The position numbers and the translations under genes are program-made. The notes under the pieces are model-generated. The model was given only the letters and a program-made list of their open reading frames with translations, had not been told where the DNA came from and did no database searches. Source: Collybiopsis luxurians FD-317 M1 (lineage: Eukaryota > Basidiomycota > Agaricomycetes > Agaricales > Omphalotaceae). Taken from it: a stretch of 37,099 bases of DNA. Shown piece after piece: positions 13,409-24,546 of this stretch (positions within the stretch are counted from its first letter, which is position 1; each line of letters begins with the position of its first letter). Location of the stretch: NCBI GenBank assembly GCA_000827265.1, contig KN834796.1, forward strand, positions 360,537 to 397,635, written 5' to 3'.

Positions 13409-16400
13409 CTAGCTATCACATTCTTGATAGATCTTATATGTTGGGTGCTCAAAACTAATTTCAACTCTCTTGGCTCCAGCCTCTAGTAATAATTCTGCTA
13501 CTTCTATATGGCCCCAATAATCAGCAGCCCAAAGTGCAGTTCCATATATTCCTGCTGGAGCATTGACATCAGCCCCTGCCTGTAGCAATTGCTTCACTAA
13601 TGCTTGATCACCATAACGAACTGCTCCTTGAAGAGCAGTTCCATATTCCCCCCCTTGGGCATTAACATTAGCACCTGCTTGAAGCAAGGATTCTACCACT
13701 TGCTTGTGGCCTAAATAAACTGCAGCCTGAAGAGCACTCCCATATTTCCCACCCTGGGCATTGACATCAACACCTGCCTGTAGTAACTGTTCTACAATTT
13801 TTCTATAGCCTCGATAAGCTACTGCCAAAAATGGGGTTCCATGGTTCCCACCTTGAGCATTAACATCAGCACCTGCCTGTAGCAAGTATTTTACCACTTT
13901 GCTATGGCCCTTGGTGGCTGCAGCCTGCAGAACACTTCCATATCCCTCCCATGAGGCATTGATATTAGCACCAGCTTGTAGCAAGCATTTTAAAATGTGT
14001 TTATGCCCTTTGAAAGCGGCAGCCAGTAGAGCAGTACCATATGCTCCCCCTTGAGCATTGACATAGGCACCTGCTTGGACCAAGTATTTTACTACCTCAT
14101 TCTGGCCCCAATAAGCTGAAGCCTGAAGGACATATCCATATCTTCCTCCTTGAGCATTGACATTTGCTCCCGCCTGAAGTAAGCACTTTATTATTTGCTT
14201 ATGCCCTTGAAAAACTGCCACTTGTAGAGCTGTTCCATACTCTCCTCCTTGAGCATTCACATCAGCGCCTGCCTGCAGTAAGCATTTTACTACATCTGTA
14301 TGGCTCCAGTATACTGCTGCTTGAAGCGCTGTTCCATACTTCCACTCTTGGGCATTGACATCAGCTCCTGCCCGCAGCAAGCTCATTACTAGTTCCCTTT
14401 TGCCTAGGCAAACTGCTGCTTGAAGTGCACTTTCATAATGCCAATCTTTGTCATTGATATTAGCACCAGCTTGCAGCAAGGAATCCACTACTTCCTTGCT
14501 GTCTAAATAGGCTGTGGCCTGAAGAGCACTTCCATAGGCACTTCCTTTTGCATTAACATCAGCCCCTGCTTTCAGCAAGCATTCCACTATCTCATTATGG
14601 CCTTTGGTTACCGCAGCTTGCAAAGGAGTTCCAAATCCCCCCCATGAAGTATTGACAATAGCTCCAGCCTCCAGCAAATATTCTACTACATGTTTTTGTC
14701 CTGCAAAAGCTGAAGCCAAAAGAGCAGTTCCATATTTCCCCCCTTGAGCATTAATATTAGCACCTGCCTGCAACAACAATTCCACAGCTCTTCTATTGCC
14801 TGAATGAGCTGCAGCCTGAAGGGCAGTTCCATACAGGCCTCCATATATATCAACAATGGCACCTGCTTGCAGTAAGTATTCCATTTCCTTGGTGAGGCCT
14901 TTTGCAGCTGCAGCTTGAAGAGCAGTTCCATATCTACCTCCTTGAGTATTGACATCTGCTCCTGCTTGCAGTAATGATTGTATCACATCCTTATGGCCCT
15001 GGAAAGCTGCTGCCTGAAGTGGAGTCCCATACTCCCCTCCTTGGTTGTCAATATTAACACCTGCCTGCAGTAACATTTTCACTCCCTCTTTATACCCTGA
15101 ATATGCTGCAGCATGCAAGGCAGTTCCATATTTTCCTTCTTGCAAAGCAATATCAGCACCTACCAGCAGCAGGTATTTTATAATCTTGTAATGGCCTCTG
15201 GTAGAAGCGGCCAGAAGAGCAGTTCCAAATTCTCCCCCTTGGGCATTGACATCAGCACCTGCATGCACTAGGTATCTTACTATCTTCCTTTTGCCCAAAT
15301 AAGCTGCAGCTTGAAGAGCATTTCCATATCTCCCTCCTTGTGCATTGGCATCAGCCCCTGCCTGCAATAAGCATTTAACCATCCTCTCATGACCTCGGGA
15401 AACAGCAGCTTGAAGAGCAGTCTCATACACTCCTACCTGGGCATTGACATCAGCACCTGCTCCCAGCAAGCATTCCACTACATTTTCATGGCCCCAATAT
15501 ACTGCAGCCAAAAGGGCAGTTCCATGTTCCCCTGCTATGGCATTAACATCAGCCCTTGCTTTTAGTAAGCATTCTACCATTAACTTATGGCCCCTGTAAG
15601 CTGCAGCCTGCAGGGCAGTGCCATGTATCCCTCCTTGAGCATTTATCACCTGGATTTGATCAGAGGTTGGTTCCATAGATGAGTTTGGCAAGCCTTTGGC
15701 TTGTTTGCTCCATGTCTCTTCAATGATTGCCTGAGCCAACTTAACCCAGCCAAGGTAGGCTGCATAATATAATGGTTTTGGAATGTTGTCAAATTGGACC
15801 TCTGAAGCTAAAGGTTTTTTCATAGGTCTATCAAGTTGATGTAATCTCAACCAATTTAGATATGGCAGACTATTTTCTTGAAATAAAGTCCTATACAACA
15901 GGTAAAGTTTGTGCCCCATATATGGTAGTTCTTCACAATGTCTTGTCCAATACACTGCGGCATACCCAGCCAATGGGAAGGTTTCATCATTGTAGACCTT
16001 ATCCTGACTGTTAAAATGAAGAATATAAATAATGCATGTCTGAGCAATGATTTCATGCCCCAAATCTTTGTTTACCCCAAAAAGATTTCCTACTTCGGCC
16101 ATTCTATGCGTGGAGATTAGGAATTCTTGCACAGATATATGTGCAAATTGAATTATACCCTCTTTCTCTACTAAATCAATGATTACTAAAGTAGAATCAA
16201 TTATACTGTGCAGTCCATCTTGCAGCTTCATTGGCCTATGGTCCAGATTAAATTTTTCAGCTTCTAAATCAATGGCCAAAATTTCGGCCACTTGACTAAG
16301 CCTCAATGGCTCATAGGCATATAAAAGCCACATGAAGATGTGATTCACACTTTCATAATTGGGATCATCAAATTTTGGCATAGCTTCCAAATATAGTGTA

Positions 16401-17500
16401 TCCAAATCCTTTGGCAATTTTGTAAGTGCGTCTCTAATTTTCTTGGGAATTTTGAGGGTTTGAAGGGCTCGAAGTTGACAGTCAACCCAGCGAAATCTAT
16501 TTGATGGTTAACCCCAAGTGCTTCAATATTTATACTCTATACCTACTGTCCTTGCGCACCGCTAATTAAGCTTCCCAGGACCTCATTGTGAAGCTTTGGG
16601 CTCAAATTCCATCTTGTCAATTCATCTTTGATAAAGAGCTCAATATCTGAGCTGACTGACTCCATGTCCAGCTTTATATTAAGCCACGCAGAGGGTGCCT
16701 GAGATTCAAGACAGCTTGTTACCAGAATGTAACAAATTCTTGGCAGAGCAAGAAGTAGTTCTGTGACAAGGTGTGACTCGCTGCACTCCTCCATAGCATC
16801 AACTAAGATGAAGGTCGGAGTACTTGACCTTTGCATGATGGAGATCAAAGTCTGTTTTAAGTCATCTGTCTCAGGTTGGTTCAGTCCCATTTTGTACTTC
16901 TTGTATAAGTCTTGTAGTAAAGGATGAACACCATTTTGATTTGATGCCATCTGCACCAATAATGAAAGCAAAAGTCCGCGATATGTGGACTTCAATTTAG
17001 TATTATCTCGCCGATCAAAGTAAAAGTAGCTGATTGCAGGCTGTAGATCTTTGACAATAGTAGCCCTAGGTTGATATTAAAATTTCAACAGCTACTCTGT
17101 ACCGGGTATCTCACTCACGACAAAACAGTCTTACCAGACCCGACTAAGTGTGATTAATAAGTGTAGTGCATTGGCTTTATCTCAGAAAATATACCTTTCC
17201 CTTGTATCCAAAGTCTTTGACCATTCTTTTTCCAATTTAAGAATGTTTGATGTTCTAGAATCCATTTTCCTGTGCCTAAGGTCTTTTTATCAAAAGCATT
17301 ATTAAAGTTGATGGAAGAATCTGGAGCATTGAGCCATTTCCGGATGGCATCCAAGTCCCTGGTCTCTACAAATCAATTCATTAGGGAAGAGATTCTAGAT
17401 TATTTGAAATTTCAGAGATCTCACTCCAGTCATGGTACTGGATGTTTATGGTAGAGTTTTCATAGTGATGGAAGTCTGGGTAGTGAAGTACAAAGTCATG
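13409..17500 (-). CDS. NACHT-type NTPase receptor with 22 ankyrin repeats
   Basis: Minus strand, at least six exons: 17425-about 17500, 17195-17365, 17119-17143, 16547-17065 and 13409-16496, all GT-AG with 50-59 bp introns in agreeing phase (over 1267 residues). N-terminal part: AIRKWLNAPDSSINF, GTGKWILEH, LWIQGK. A 25-nt microexon supplies the P-loop (VGSGKTVLS); Walker B-like PTFILVDAMEEC; then GQFRWVDCQLRALQTL, the conserved helix after the NTPase in fungal ankyrin NLRs, and FAHISVQEFL of the winged helix. From about residue 500 follow 22 ankyrin repeats of 33 residues (consensus GGxYGTALQAAAYxGHxxVVxxLLQAGADVNAQ), ending in a degenerate cap. Family knowledge: signalling receptor whose array recognises a ligand. 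The 5' end is unresolved: the first modelled exon has no ATG downstream of an in-frame TAA, so a further exon exists or the start is lost. Confidence 0.88.
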
Positions 17501-17583
17501 AGCTTGATTGAATGAGCTAACAAATGAGCTAACAAGCCTCGCTTGTTAGCATTTGGTAATAAGTTCCATAATTTAGCAGACCT

Positions 17584-17946
17584 TTGGGAATTAATGTTCA
17601 GCGGCTGCTCAAGGGTATTGACACTGACGACAATTCAATTAAGAAGGCCTTGTACACAAATTTCATGACCTTACCTGTTGTAATCAACTGGCGTAATGGT
17701 ACCGTCGCTCATAAGGATGGGAGGAAGCAAAGGAGGGCGGCATGCTATCCAGATTTATATGGCAGTGTTACACCATCAGATGATTTTCTCACTGCCGTAC
17801 ATGAGAGATGCCTGACGACCGGTGTTGCTCCGAACGGACATCGGAATATTGCTCCGCGGCAGTGTATTCTCGGTGTTTTTCTTGTAGTTTTCTCGTCATC
17901 TTTACTTTGCATGATAATTACAATGATAAGCGACCCGTTAGTCTAA
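17584..17946 (+). CDS. Unassigned 120-codon ORF upstream of the ankyrin receptor
   Basis: Open plus-strand frame reading MGINVQRLLKGIDTDDNSIK... with NFMTLPVVINWRNGTVAHKD and YGSVTPSDDFLTAVHERCL, ending in a hydrophobic stretch (FLVVFSSSLLCMIITMISD). The base composition is less AT-rich than its surroundings. The middle looks protein-like, but no family is recognised and no partner exon was found. It may be the end of a disrupted gene. Confidence 0.25.
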   Translation: MGINVQRLLKGIDTDDNSIKKALYTNFMTLPVVINWRNGTVAHKDGRKQRRAACYPDLYGSVTPSDDFLTAVHERCLTTGVAPNGHRNIAPRQCILGVFLVVFSSSLLCMIITMISDPLV

Positions 17947-18234
17947 CCGAAGATCTTCATAGTCAAACCTGGTCTTGACACATTTCCGGAGTCTTGTTAG
18001 CGATGCGCGTAATTCTTCACCCGATCAAACCAAAAGATGGACAGATTAACTGATGGTATCCGGGAATGTGAAACAATCCTGTGTTGTTGTCAGATGGTGA
18101 TGGATTATAGAAGACATAGAGATACAGAAAGATGAGTGCATATCAATTACTAATATGTATCCCGATTCAACAACGATGTCGAGATTGTCCCAAGGAGCTT
18201 AGACAAGCTGAGATATGGAAGCTAGCAGACGATT
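17947..18234. other. Intergenic, no feature seen
   Basis: No coding, RNA or repeat signal recognised between the unassigned ORF and repeat copy b. Confidence 0.3.
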
Positions 18235-18448
18235 ACGAGTGCATGGAATGAAATGGAATCCTGAGTTTATGCGCTGATGTTTTTGTGCCTGATCCAAGAC
18301 AGGAAACTTTTAAGTTGATCTAATTTTTACAATTTATATACTTTTGGCTAGCATTCATTACATTCAATGATCCGGGCAAGCTCTAAGTACATGACTGAAA
18401 AAGGTACGAGTACCTCCACGCATTAGCGCTGGCCCACTGCGCATCAAG
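18235..18448 (+). repeat. ~210 bp dispersed repeat, copy b
   Basis: Begins ACGAGTGCATGGAATGAAAT and ends GCTGGCCCACTGCGCATCAA, same orientation as copies a and c. It lies on the far side of the ankyrin receptor from copy a. Confidence 0.75.
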
Positions 18449-18664
18449 CTCCTATCGTAACAGTCCATCCACCTGCCACATGAAATATCCTTAGCATTGC
18501 CAAGGAGGCAATCCCCAACTCCAGTCTTTCCTTGAAACAATTAGTATAGAGCTATTCTAATTTTATTTTTGGTTTTAGAACACTAATCTGAAGAGAGACT
18601 AACCTAAAGTGTGAATCTCAATACACATTTTCAATGGTTGAAGTTCAGTAATGCATACATATTA

Positions 18665-18885
18665 TGAGTTCATGGAATGGAATGCTGAGTTTTTGCTCTG
18701 ACAATTCTGTGCCTAATCCAAGGCAGGCAATTTTGAATTAATCTAATTTTTGCAATTTATACAATTTTAGTTAGTTTTCATTACATTGATGATCAATGAT
18801 CCAGGATCTGCAATGTAATTAGTTCTAATCACTGAAAAGGGCATGAGTCCTGTCATGCATTAGTGTTGGCCCACTATGCATCAAG
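18665..18885 (+). repeat. ~220 bp dispersed repeat, copy c
   Basis: Begins TGAGTTCATGGAATGGAATG, contains TGACAATTCTGTGCCTAATC and ends TGTTGGCCCACTATGCATCA. It stops about 55 bp before the receptor body resumes at the conserved splice acceptor TAACAG (about 18935). Confidence 0.78.
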
Positions 18886-19363
18886 TCTAACTCCCCTTGA
18901 TTAAAGGTGCAAAGTATTCATAAGCTGGATAACAGACAATGATGAAATTGAAGCTCTTAAGCATGATGTAGAAAGGCTAATAAAGGACCAAAAGCCAGAT
19001 TTGCATCTGTTGCCCTCATAAGTCCGTATATGCCCATCTCCTAGTACATACTTTGTTGGACAACAAGAGATCCTTGACCAACTTGCTGGTATATTTGCTA
19101 CGCCAGCTGCAAATGTTAAGACTACATTCTTAGCTGCAATCATGGAAACATCATTACAAGCAGACTTACTAGGGATACAGCACAAATGGCCACTACTGGG
19201 ATTCATATTGATTTTGGTGATCTTGCCAAAGATGATGCTGTAAAGCTACAGCTTGAGCATGCTCATAAATGGGAATCTGAGGAGAATAAAGATTTTGCTA
19301 TTAAGGTTGTTGATGCCCTGGGGTATCATGCACTTGCCATATCAACTGCTGGAGCATATATTC

Positions 19364-19860
19364 TATCAGGAAATTTTTCCTGATATTCTAGATTTACCTA
19401 AGGGACTCTCAGCTTTACCAGGACATTCAGGCTACCCTGGTAACAGAGGTTGCTCCAGGGTGCCAAAGGGTGCCCATCAGGAAAAATAGGGTTGGACCTC
19501 AGGAAACCTAAGAAGAATAGGACACTTCAAGCACTTAGTTTACCTAGGCCATCCTCAGGTAACCTGAGGTAACATGCCCCACCTATTCCTAGGTGAACTA
19601 AGGTTCCATCAGATAGCCTGAAAATCTCTGGGGATTCCTGAGGCTGCCCCGGAGATCCCTGAGGATACCTGGGGCTCCCTGGAGGGCTTTGAGGTACCCT
19701 GAGGCCTCAAAATATGAATGTACAACAATAGTATATATTTTAGTTTCTTCTTATACTTGCTCTACTCTGTATTATACTCTATCTATTGCTCTTGTATTAC
19801 CTTATATGTAGTGTAGTATTGTATTGGGGTGTACTGTATTATATAGTCGTAGTTAGTCAG
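19364..19860. mobile_element. ~497 bp insertion in the NB-ARC region of the pseudogene
   Basis: The intact paralogue runs GGAGCATATATTCATACAACTC without a break; here ~497 bp separate GCATATATTC from ACAACACC. The insert starts with an imperfect 22-bp palindrome (TATCAGGAAATTTTTCCTGATA) and has a middle section full of CCTGAGG/CCTCAGG and CCTAGG words, then an AT-rich tail (CTTGTATTACCTTATATGTA). No ORF or clear target duplication. Class unknown. Confidence 0.65.
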
Positions 19861-22342
19861 ACAACACCTACTTGTACAATGGAGAATTACTTGGCCTACT
19901 TTAATAGGCAGCAAACTAAAATTCTCAATCATAAATTGAAAACAGTTGACAACTACAATAAAACTGTTTTTAGTGCCTTTAAACTCAGCTTTAATAAACT
20001 GAGCCACTCAACTCAGCATTTGATACAAATCTGTGCCTTTTTACATCCCTTGACTGGGAGACTCAAATTCACCAGTTAATGCAACAGAATTCATGGACAA
20101 ATTGATAATCTTGTTGCAAAAGGAGGGACCGTGGGAAAAAAACATAGAGGAGCTGTATCAGTTATGCCTCGTGTCATATAATAAGTTCAAGGAGTCAATT
20201 AAATTCTACCCAGTAATGCATGCATGTATTAGGGAGACTATTGAACATCAACAGGATGTAAGACAAGCAGCAATGTTAATTTTAGCTCAATCAATTCAAG
20301 TAGGAGGAAGGGAAGAGGAATTTGAGTTCCAGCGAGAGCTCTTGGTTCATGTCAATTAAGTCAAAAATATACTGGACATGTTACCACCCTGGAAGATCAA
20401 AAAAAGCTTTGCAAAAATATTCAAGGATAATGGTTTATGGATGCAAGCCAACATAATAGAAGAGATTTTATTATCACTGAAAGAGAAAGAATATGGGAAA
20501 AGGGAAAAGGGAAGTTTAATGCTGCAGAACAGCTGGAGGAGAATGTGCTTTCTTTGCACAAGAAAGTACTTGGGGATAACCACTGTCATACATTGACCTC
20601 CATGGCCAATATTGCATACACATATTATTCACTTGGGAGGTTTAATGCTGCACAACAGCTAGAGGAAGATGTACTTTCCTCAAGCAAGAAAGTGCTTGGG
20701 GACAACCACCCTGATACATTGAATTCCAAGGCCAATCTTGCAAGTACATATCATGCACTTGGCAAGTTTCATGCTGCTGAACAGCTAGAGGAGGATATAC
20801 TTTCTTTAAGAAAAAAAGTACTTGGGGATAACCATCCTTGCACCTTACTAACCTCCATGGGTAATCTTGCAAACACATATCATGCACTTGGGAAGTTTGA
20901 TGCTGCTAAACAGCTATAGGAATATGTGCTTGCTTTGATCAAAAAGTGCTTGGGGATATCCATCCTCACACATTGACATCCATGTGCCAATCTTGCAAGG
21001 ACATATCATGCACTTGGAAATTTTAAGGCTGCTGAGCAGCTGGAAAAGGATGCATTTGCTCTGACTAAAAAAAGCACTTGGGGATAGCCACCCTCATACT
21101 CTAAGCTCCATGGCCAGTCTTGCAAGGTCATATCATGCATTTGGGAAGCTAAATAATGCTAAACAGCTAAAAGAGGATGCACTTTCTTTGAGGAAGAAAG
21201 TGCTTGGGTATAATCACCCTGACACATTGATATCCATGGCCAATCTTGCAAACACATATCATGCATTTGGCAACTTGAATGCGGCTGAACAGCTAGAGAG
21301 AGATGTGCTTTTCATGAGAGAGAAAGCACTTGGAAATTACCACCCTGATAAATTGACCTCCATGGCCAATCTTGGGAATACATTTCTTGCACTTGGGAAG
21401 CTTGAATCTGCTGAGCAGCCACAGGAGGATGTACTTGCTTTGACTAAGGAAGTACTTGGGGATAACCACCCTCATACATTGACTTCAATGTCTAATCTTG
21501 CAGAGACATATCATGCACCTGGGAAGTTCAATGCTTCAGAGCAATTGGAGGAGGATGTGCTATCATTAAGCAGGAAGCTGCTTGGAAATGACCACCCTGA
21601 TAGATTGATCTCTATGGCCAATCTTGGAATGACATATCCTGCACTTGGGAAGTTTAATGCTGCTGAGCAGCTAGAAGAGGATGTACAATACTTACTTTAC
21701 ACAAAAAAGTGCTTGGGGATAACCACCCTCATACATTGACATTAATGGCTAATCTTGCAAACACATATTGCTCACTTGGGATAATTTAATACTGCTGAAC
21801 ACATTGTGCTTGCTTTGACCAACAGGGTGCTTAGGGATAACCATCCTCAGATATTGACCTCTATGGCCAATCTTGCAAAGACATATCATACACTTGGGCA
21901 GCTTAAGGCTGCTGAACAGCTGGAGGAAGATGTACTTTGTTTAAGCAGAAAAGTGCTTGGGGATAGCCACCCCAATACATTAATCACTATGGCAAATCTT
22001 GCAAGGACATGTTGGGAAGTTCAATGCTGCTGAGCAGCTAGCAGAGAATGTGCTTGCTTTTACCAGGAATTTACTTGGGAATAACCACCCTCACACATTG
22101 ACTTCCATGACCAATCTTGCAAGGACATATTATGCACTTGGAAAGTTTAACATTGCTGAACAGCTCCACCAAGATGTGGTCTCTTCAAGAAGAAAAGTGC
22201 TTAGGAGTAACCAGCCTCATACATTGACCTCCATAGGACATCTTTCCAGGACATATTATGAATCCAAAATGAAAGGAAGGATTTGTCCTTGTCGGGACAT
22301 TTGGTGTCACGCCGTGACAAAATGCTTATGTTTTTCACTGTA

Positions 22343-23628
22343 CTCAGGATCACGGAAAGTATTGGTCCCGTGATCATTTACGGCACAATGTGTTTGAAAG
22401 TTCGTGTCGAAAATTTGTTTATTACCTACTTTTTGTAACATGCCTGCCACAGAGCACAATGAAGCAATTAAAAACCAACTAATAGGTGCTATTCTTGGAG
22501 GAAAAACCATTGCTGCATCAGTGGAACTGGTCAATATTCCTCCCAGTACTGCCAAAAAAATTTGGACAAAATATCGGAAGACTGGCTCAACCAAAAATCA
22601 CCCTCGCAGTGGGCGCCCACGCAAGGTTGATGAAAGAGCACAATGAACACTTGTTCGTAATGCAAAGAAGAACCGGAGGGCAGCTTTTGCAGAGCTTGGA
22701 AACATGATGAACCCGCACATCAGTGCCACAACTGTGCGAGAACATCTTGCAGAGGCAAACTTGCACCGACGGGTTGCTCGCAAGGTGCCTTATCTCACAG
22801 AGCTTCAGAAGAGGAAGAGGAAAGTGTGGGCTGATGAAAGGAAGGGTTATGATTGGTCAAAAGTCATCTGGTCAGACGAATGCTATGTGTACCTTGGGGA
22901 CAGGAATGGCAGAGTTTATGTAACACATGGACCTGATGAAGAATATGACGAGGAATGCTTAGTACCAACATTTAAGCAATCAACAGTTCAGGTGATGGTG
23001 TGGGGTTGCATAATGAAGGGTAAGAGAGGGCCATTGGTGGTGCTGGAGTATCCAGGAGGCAAGGGAGGGGGGTTGAATGCAACTCGTTACCAGGAGCAGG
23101 TTTTGCAGGGGAAACTGCAGGCATTTTGGGCAAAGATGAGGGTAGAAAGGGGGGATATAACATTCCAGCAAGATGGAGCCCCAGCTCATGCTGCGAAATC
23201 AACCAAAAAATGGCTCAGTGACCATAGCATTTCCATCTTCCCACACCCGCCATCTTCCCCTGACCTTAATCCAATTGAACCTCTTTGGCACGAGCTCAAA
23301 AGGCATGTCCAAGCAAGGCCCCATCCTCCTACCTCTGTTCAAGAGCTCATTACGGCTGTCCATGAAGCTTGGGGGAAAATCGAAGCCAAAGATGTTGACA
23401 AGTATGTTGGGCATATGGACAATATTGTTGATGCTGTTTTGACAGCGAATGGGGGTCACACAAAGTTTTGAGTCCATCAATGTAGTATATTGGAGCAGAG
23501 CAGGTAGTAGTAATAGTATTATGTGCGAGCAAGCATTGGGGAATGAGAATGACAAAGGTCAAGTCGAGAGAATGAAAATTTCAAACTCACTGTCACATCA
23601 CAGGACCAATACTTTCCGTGACCCCGAG
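22343..23628 (+). mobile_element. Tc1/mariner element, 1286 bp
   Basis: Flanked by TA on both sides (22341-22342 and 23629-23630), as expected for this superfamily. Terminal inverted repeats of 32 bp with 3 differences: CTCAGGATCACGGAAAGTAT at the left and, reverse-complemented at the right, CTCGGGGTCACGGAAAGTAT, both continuing TGGTCC(C/T)GTGAT. One transposase frame fills the interior. Length, TA target and DDE spacing agree with Tc1. Confidence 0.93.
22440..23471 (+). pseudogene. Tc1-type DD34E transposase with one nonsense codon
   Basis: From ATG at 22440 the frame runs through an HTH-containing N-terminus (GKTIAASVELVNIPPSTAKK, then a GRPRK hook), one TGA at about 22644-22646, and on to the stop at 23469. 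The catalytic half is open: IWSDECYVYLG (first Asp), TFQQDGAPAHAAKS (second Asp), SPDLNPIEPLWHELKR (Glu), with 34 residues between second Asp and Glu, so DD34E. The TGA stands where CGA (Arg) would restore a continuous frame of about 343 codons. An internal ATG at 22704 would give a 255-residue protein lacking the DNA-binding region. Confidence 0.9.
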
Positions 23629-23630
23629 TA

Positions 23631-24546
23631 TATGGTCCATGTGAGTGTGACTGCCTTGTGACCTTACAGCAATCATTTTTTTGACAAGTGATCGTGCTGA
23701 GTCTTCTATTGTCAAGCGGCACCATGTAAATATTATATTACTATTCCTGGTTCCCTTAAATTTTGCTTGTTCCAACCCTCATACAAGTTGGAATTCCTTC
23801 TGGCAATGTCACAAAAGCTCTTCACTCTGATCTAGAGCTGAAAGAGCAATCCTGGTGCTGTAGAGAAATACATTGTGTTCATCAGCTCTATAGGAAATGT
23901 AATTGGAAGAAAGAAGGTGGAGGAGGCTGTAGTTGGGGTAGCTGGCATCGAGGATGTTGTGTTCCAGGTGTGGTTGTGCCAGCTGACCCACTCAACACCC
24001 ACAACATGGTGCGGATCTAGTAACCAGCTTCCCTCAAGATTCATTTTTTTGATGTGCTTTTTCAATTGATCTGCAACACTACTCGGGTTCCAAGTGCAGA
24101 GCATTTTTCTTGAATGATTTCATGTTTTTTATCTCAAGTTTACTACATAGGATCATTTTACTTGAGACATGGTGATGTATATACATTGGGGTCAATAAGT
24201 ATAGGATGGTAAGAGGGAAAGGATTGGAAATCAGGACTGAAGGAGGGAGATACAAGGGAGATAAGGGGGAAGCTGGAGCAGTGATGTCTTCTCGCTGTTT
24301 GCTCTCCATTCTCTCCATTTGATTACTTGAGCTTCACATTTAGCTGTTCCTTTTTCTCAAATAGATTTATCAGGCTGAACTGCGTACACTGTGAATTACA
24401 AGTGATAGTTACTTCAACCTAACAGCAACTAAGACAGTACTGAAGTTTCTATATCTGAGGTCTGTCATTGACAGTCTTCTGCAAGCCATGGCCTCTAATT
24501 CAGACATAGAGAAGCCAATGCATCGGTGTCATAAACACACCAAAAA
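23631..24546. other. Right-hand part of the 2.3 kb insertion
   Basis: No convincing ORF. Short open stretches on both strands share no motif. Nothing further can be assigned. Confidence 0.35.

Noticed and set aside
14164..15056. Frames opposite or shifted over the ankyrin array
   Set aside because: Repeat-driven shadows of the 33-residue units.
12379..18885. The ~210 bp repeats and AT-rich arrays as a CRISPR array
   Set aside because: Too long, too few, diverged and not regularly spaced; the genome is eukaryotic.
20642..21475. Minus-strand frames over the TPR array (and similar frames at 35-277 plus)
   Set aside because: Antisense shadows of the 126-bp TPR units; repetitive composition mirrors the sense strand.
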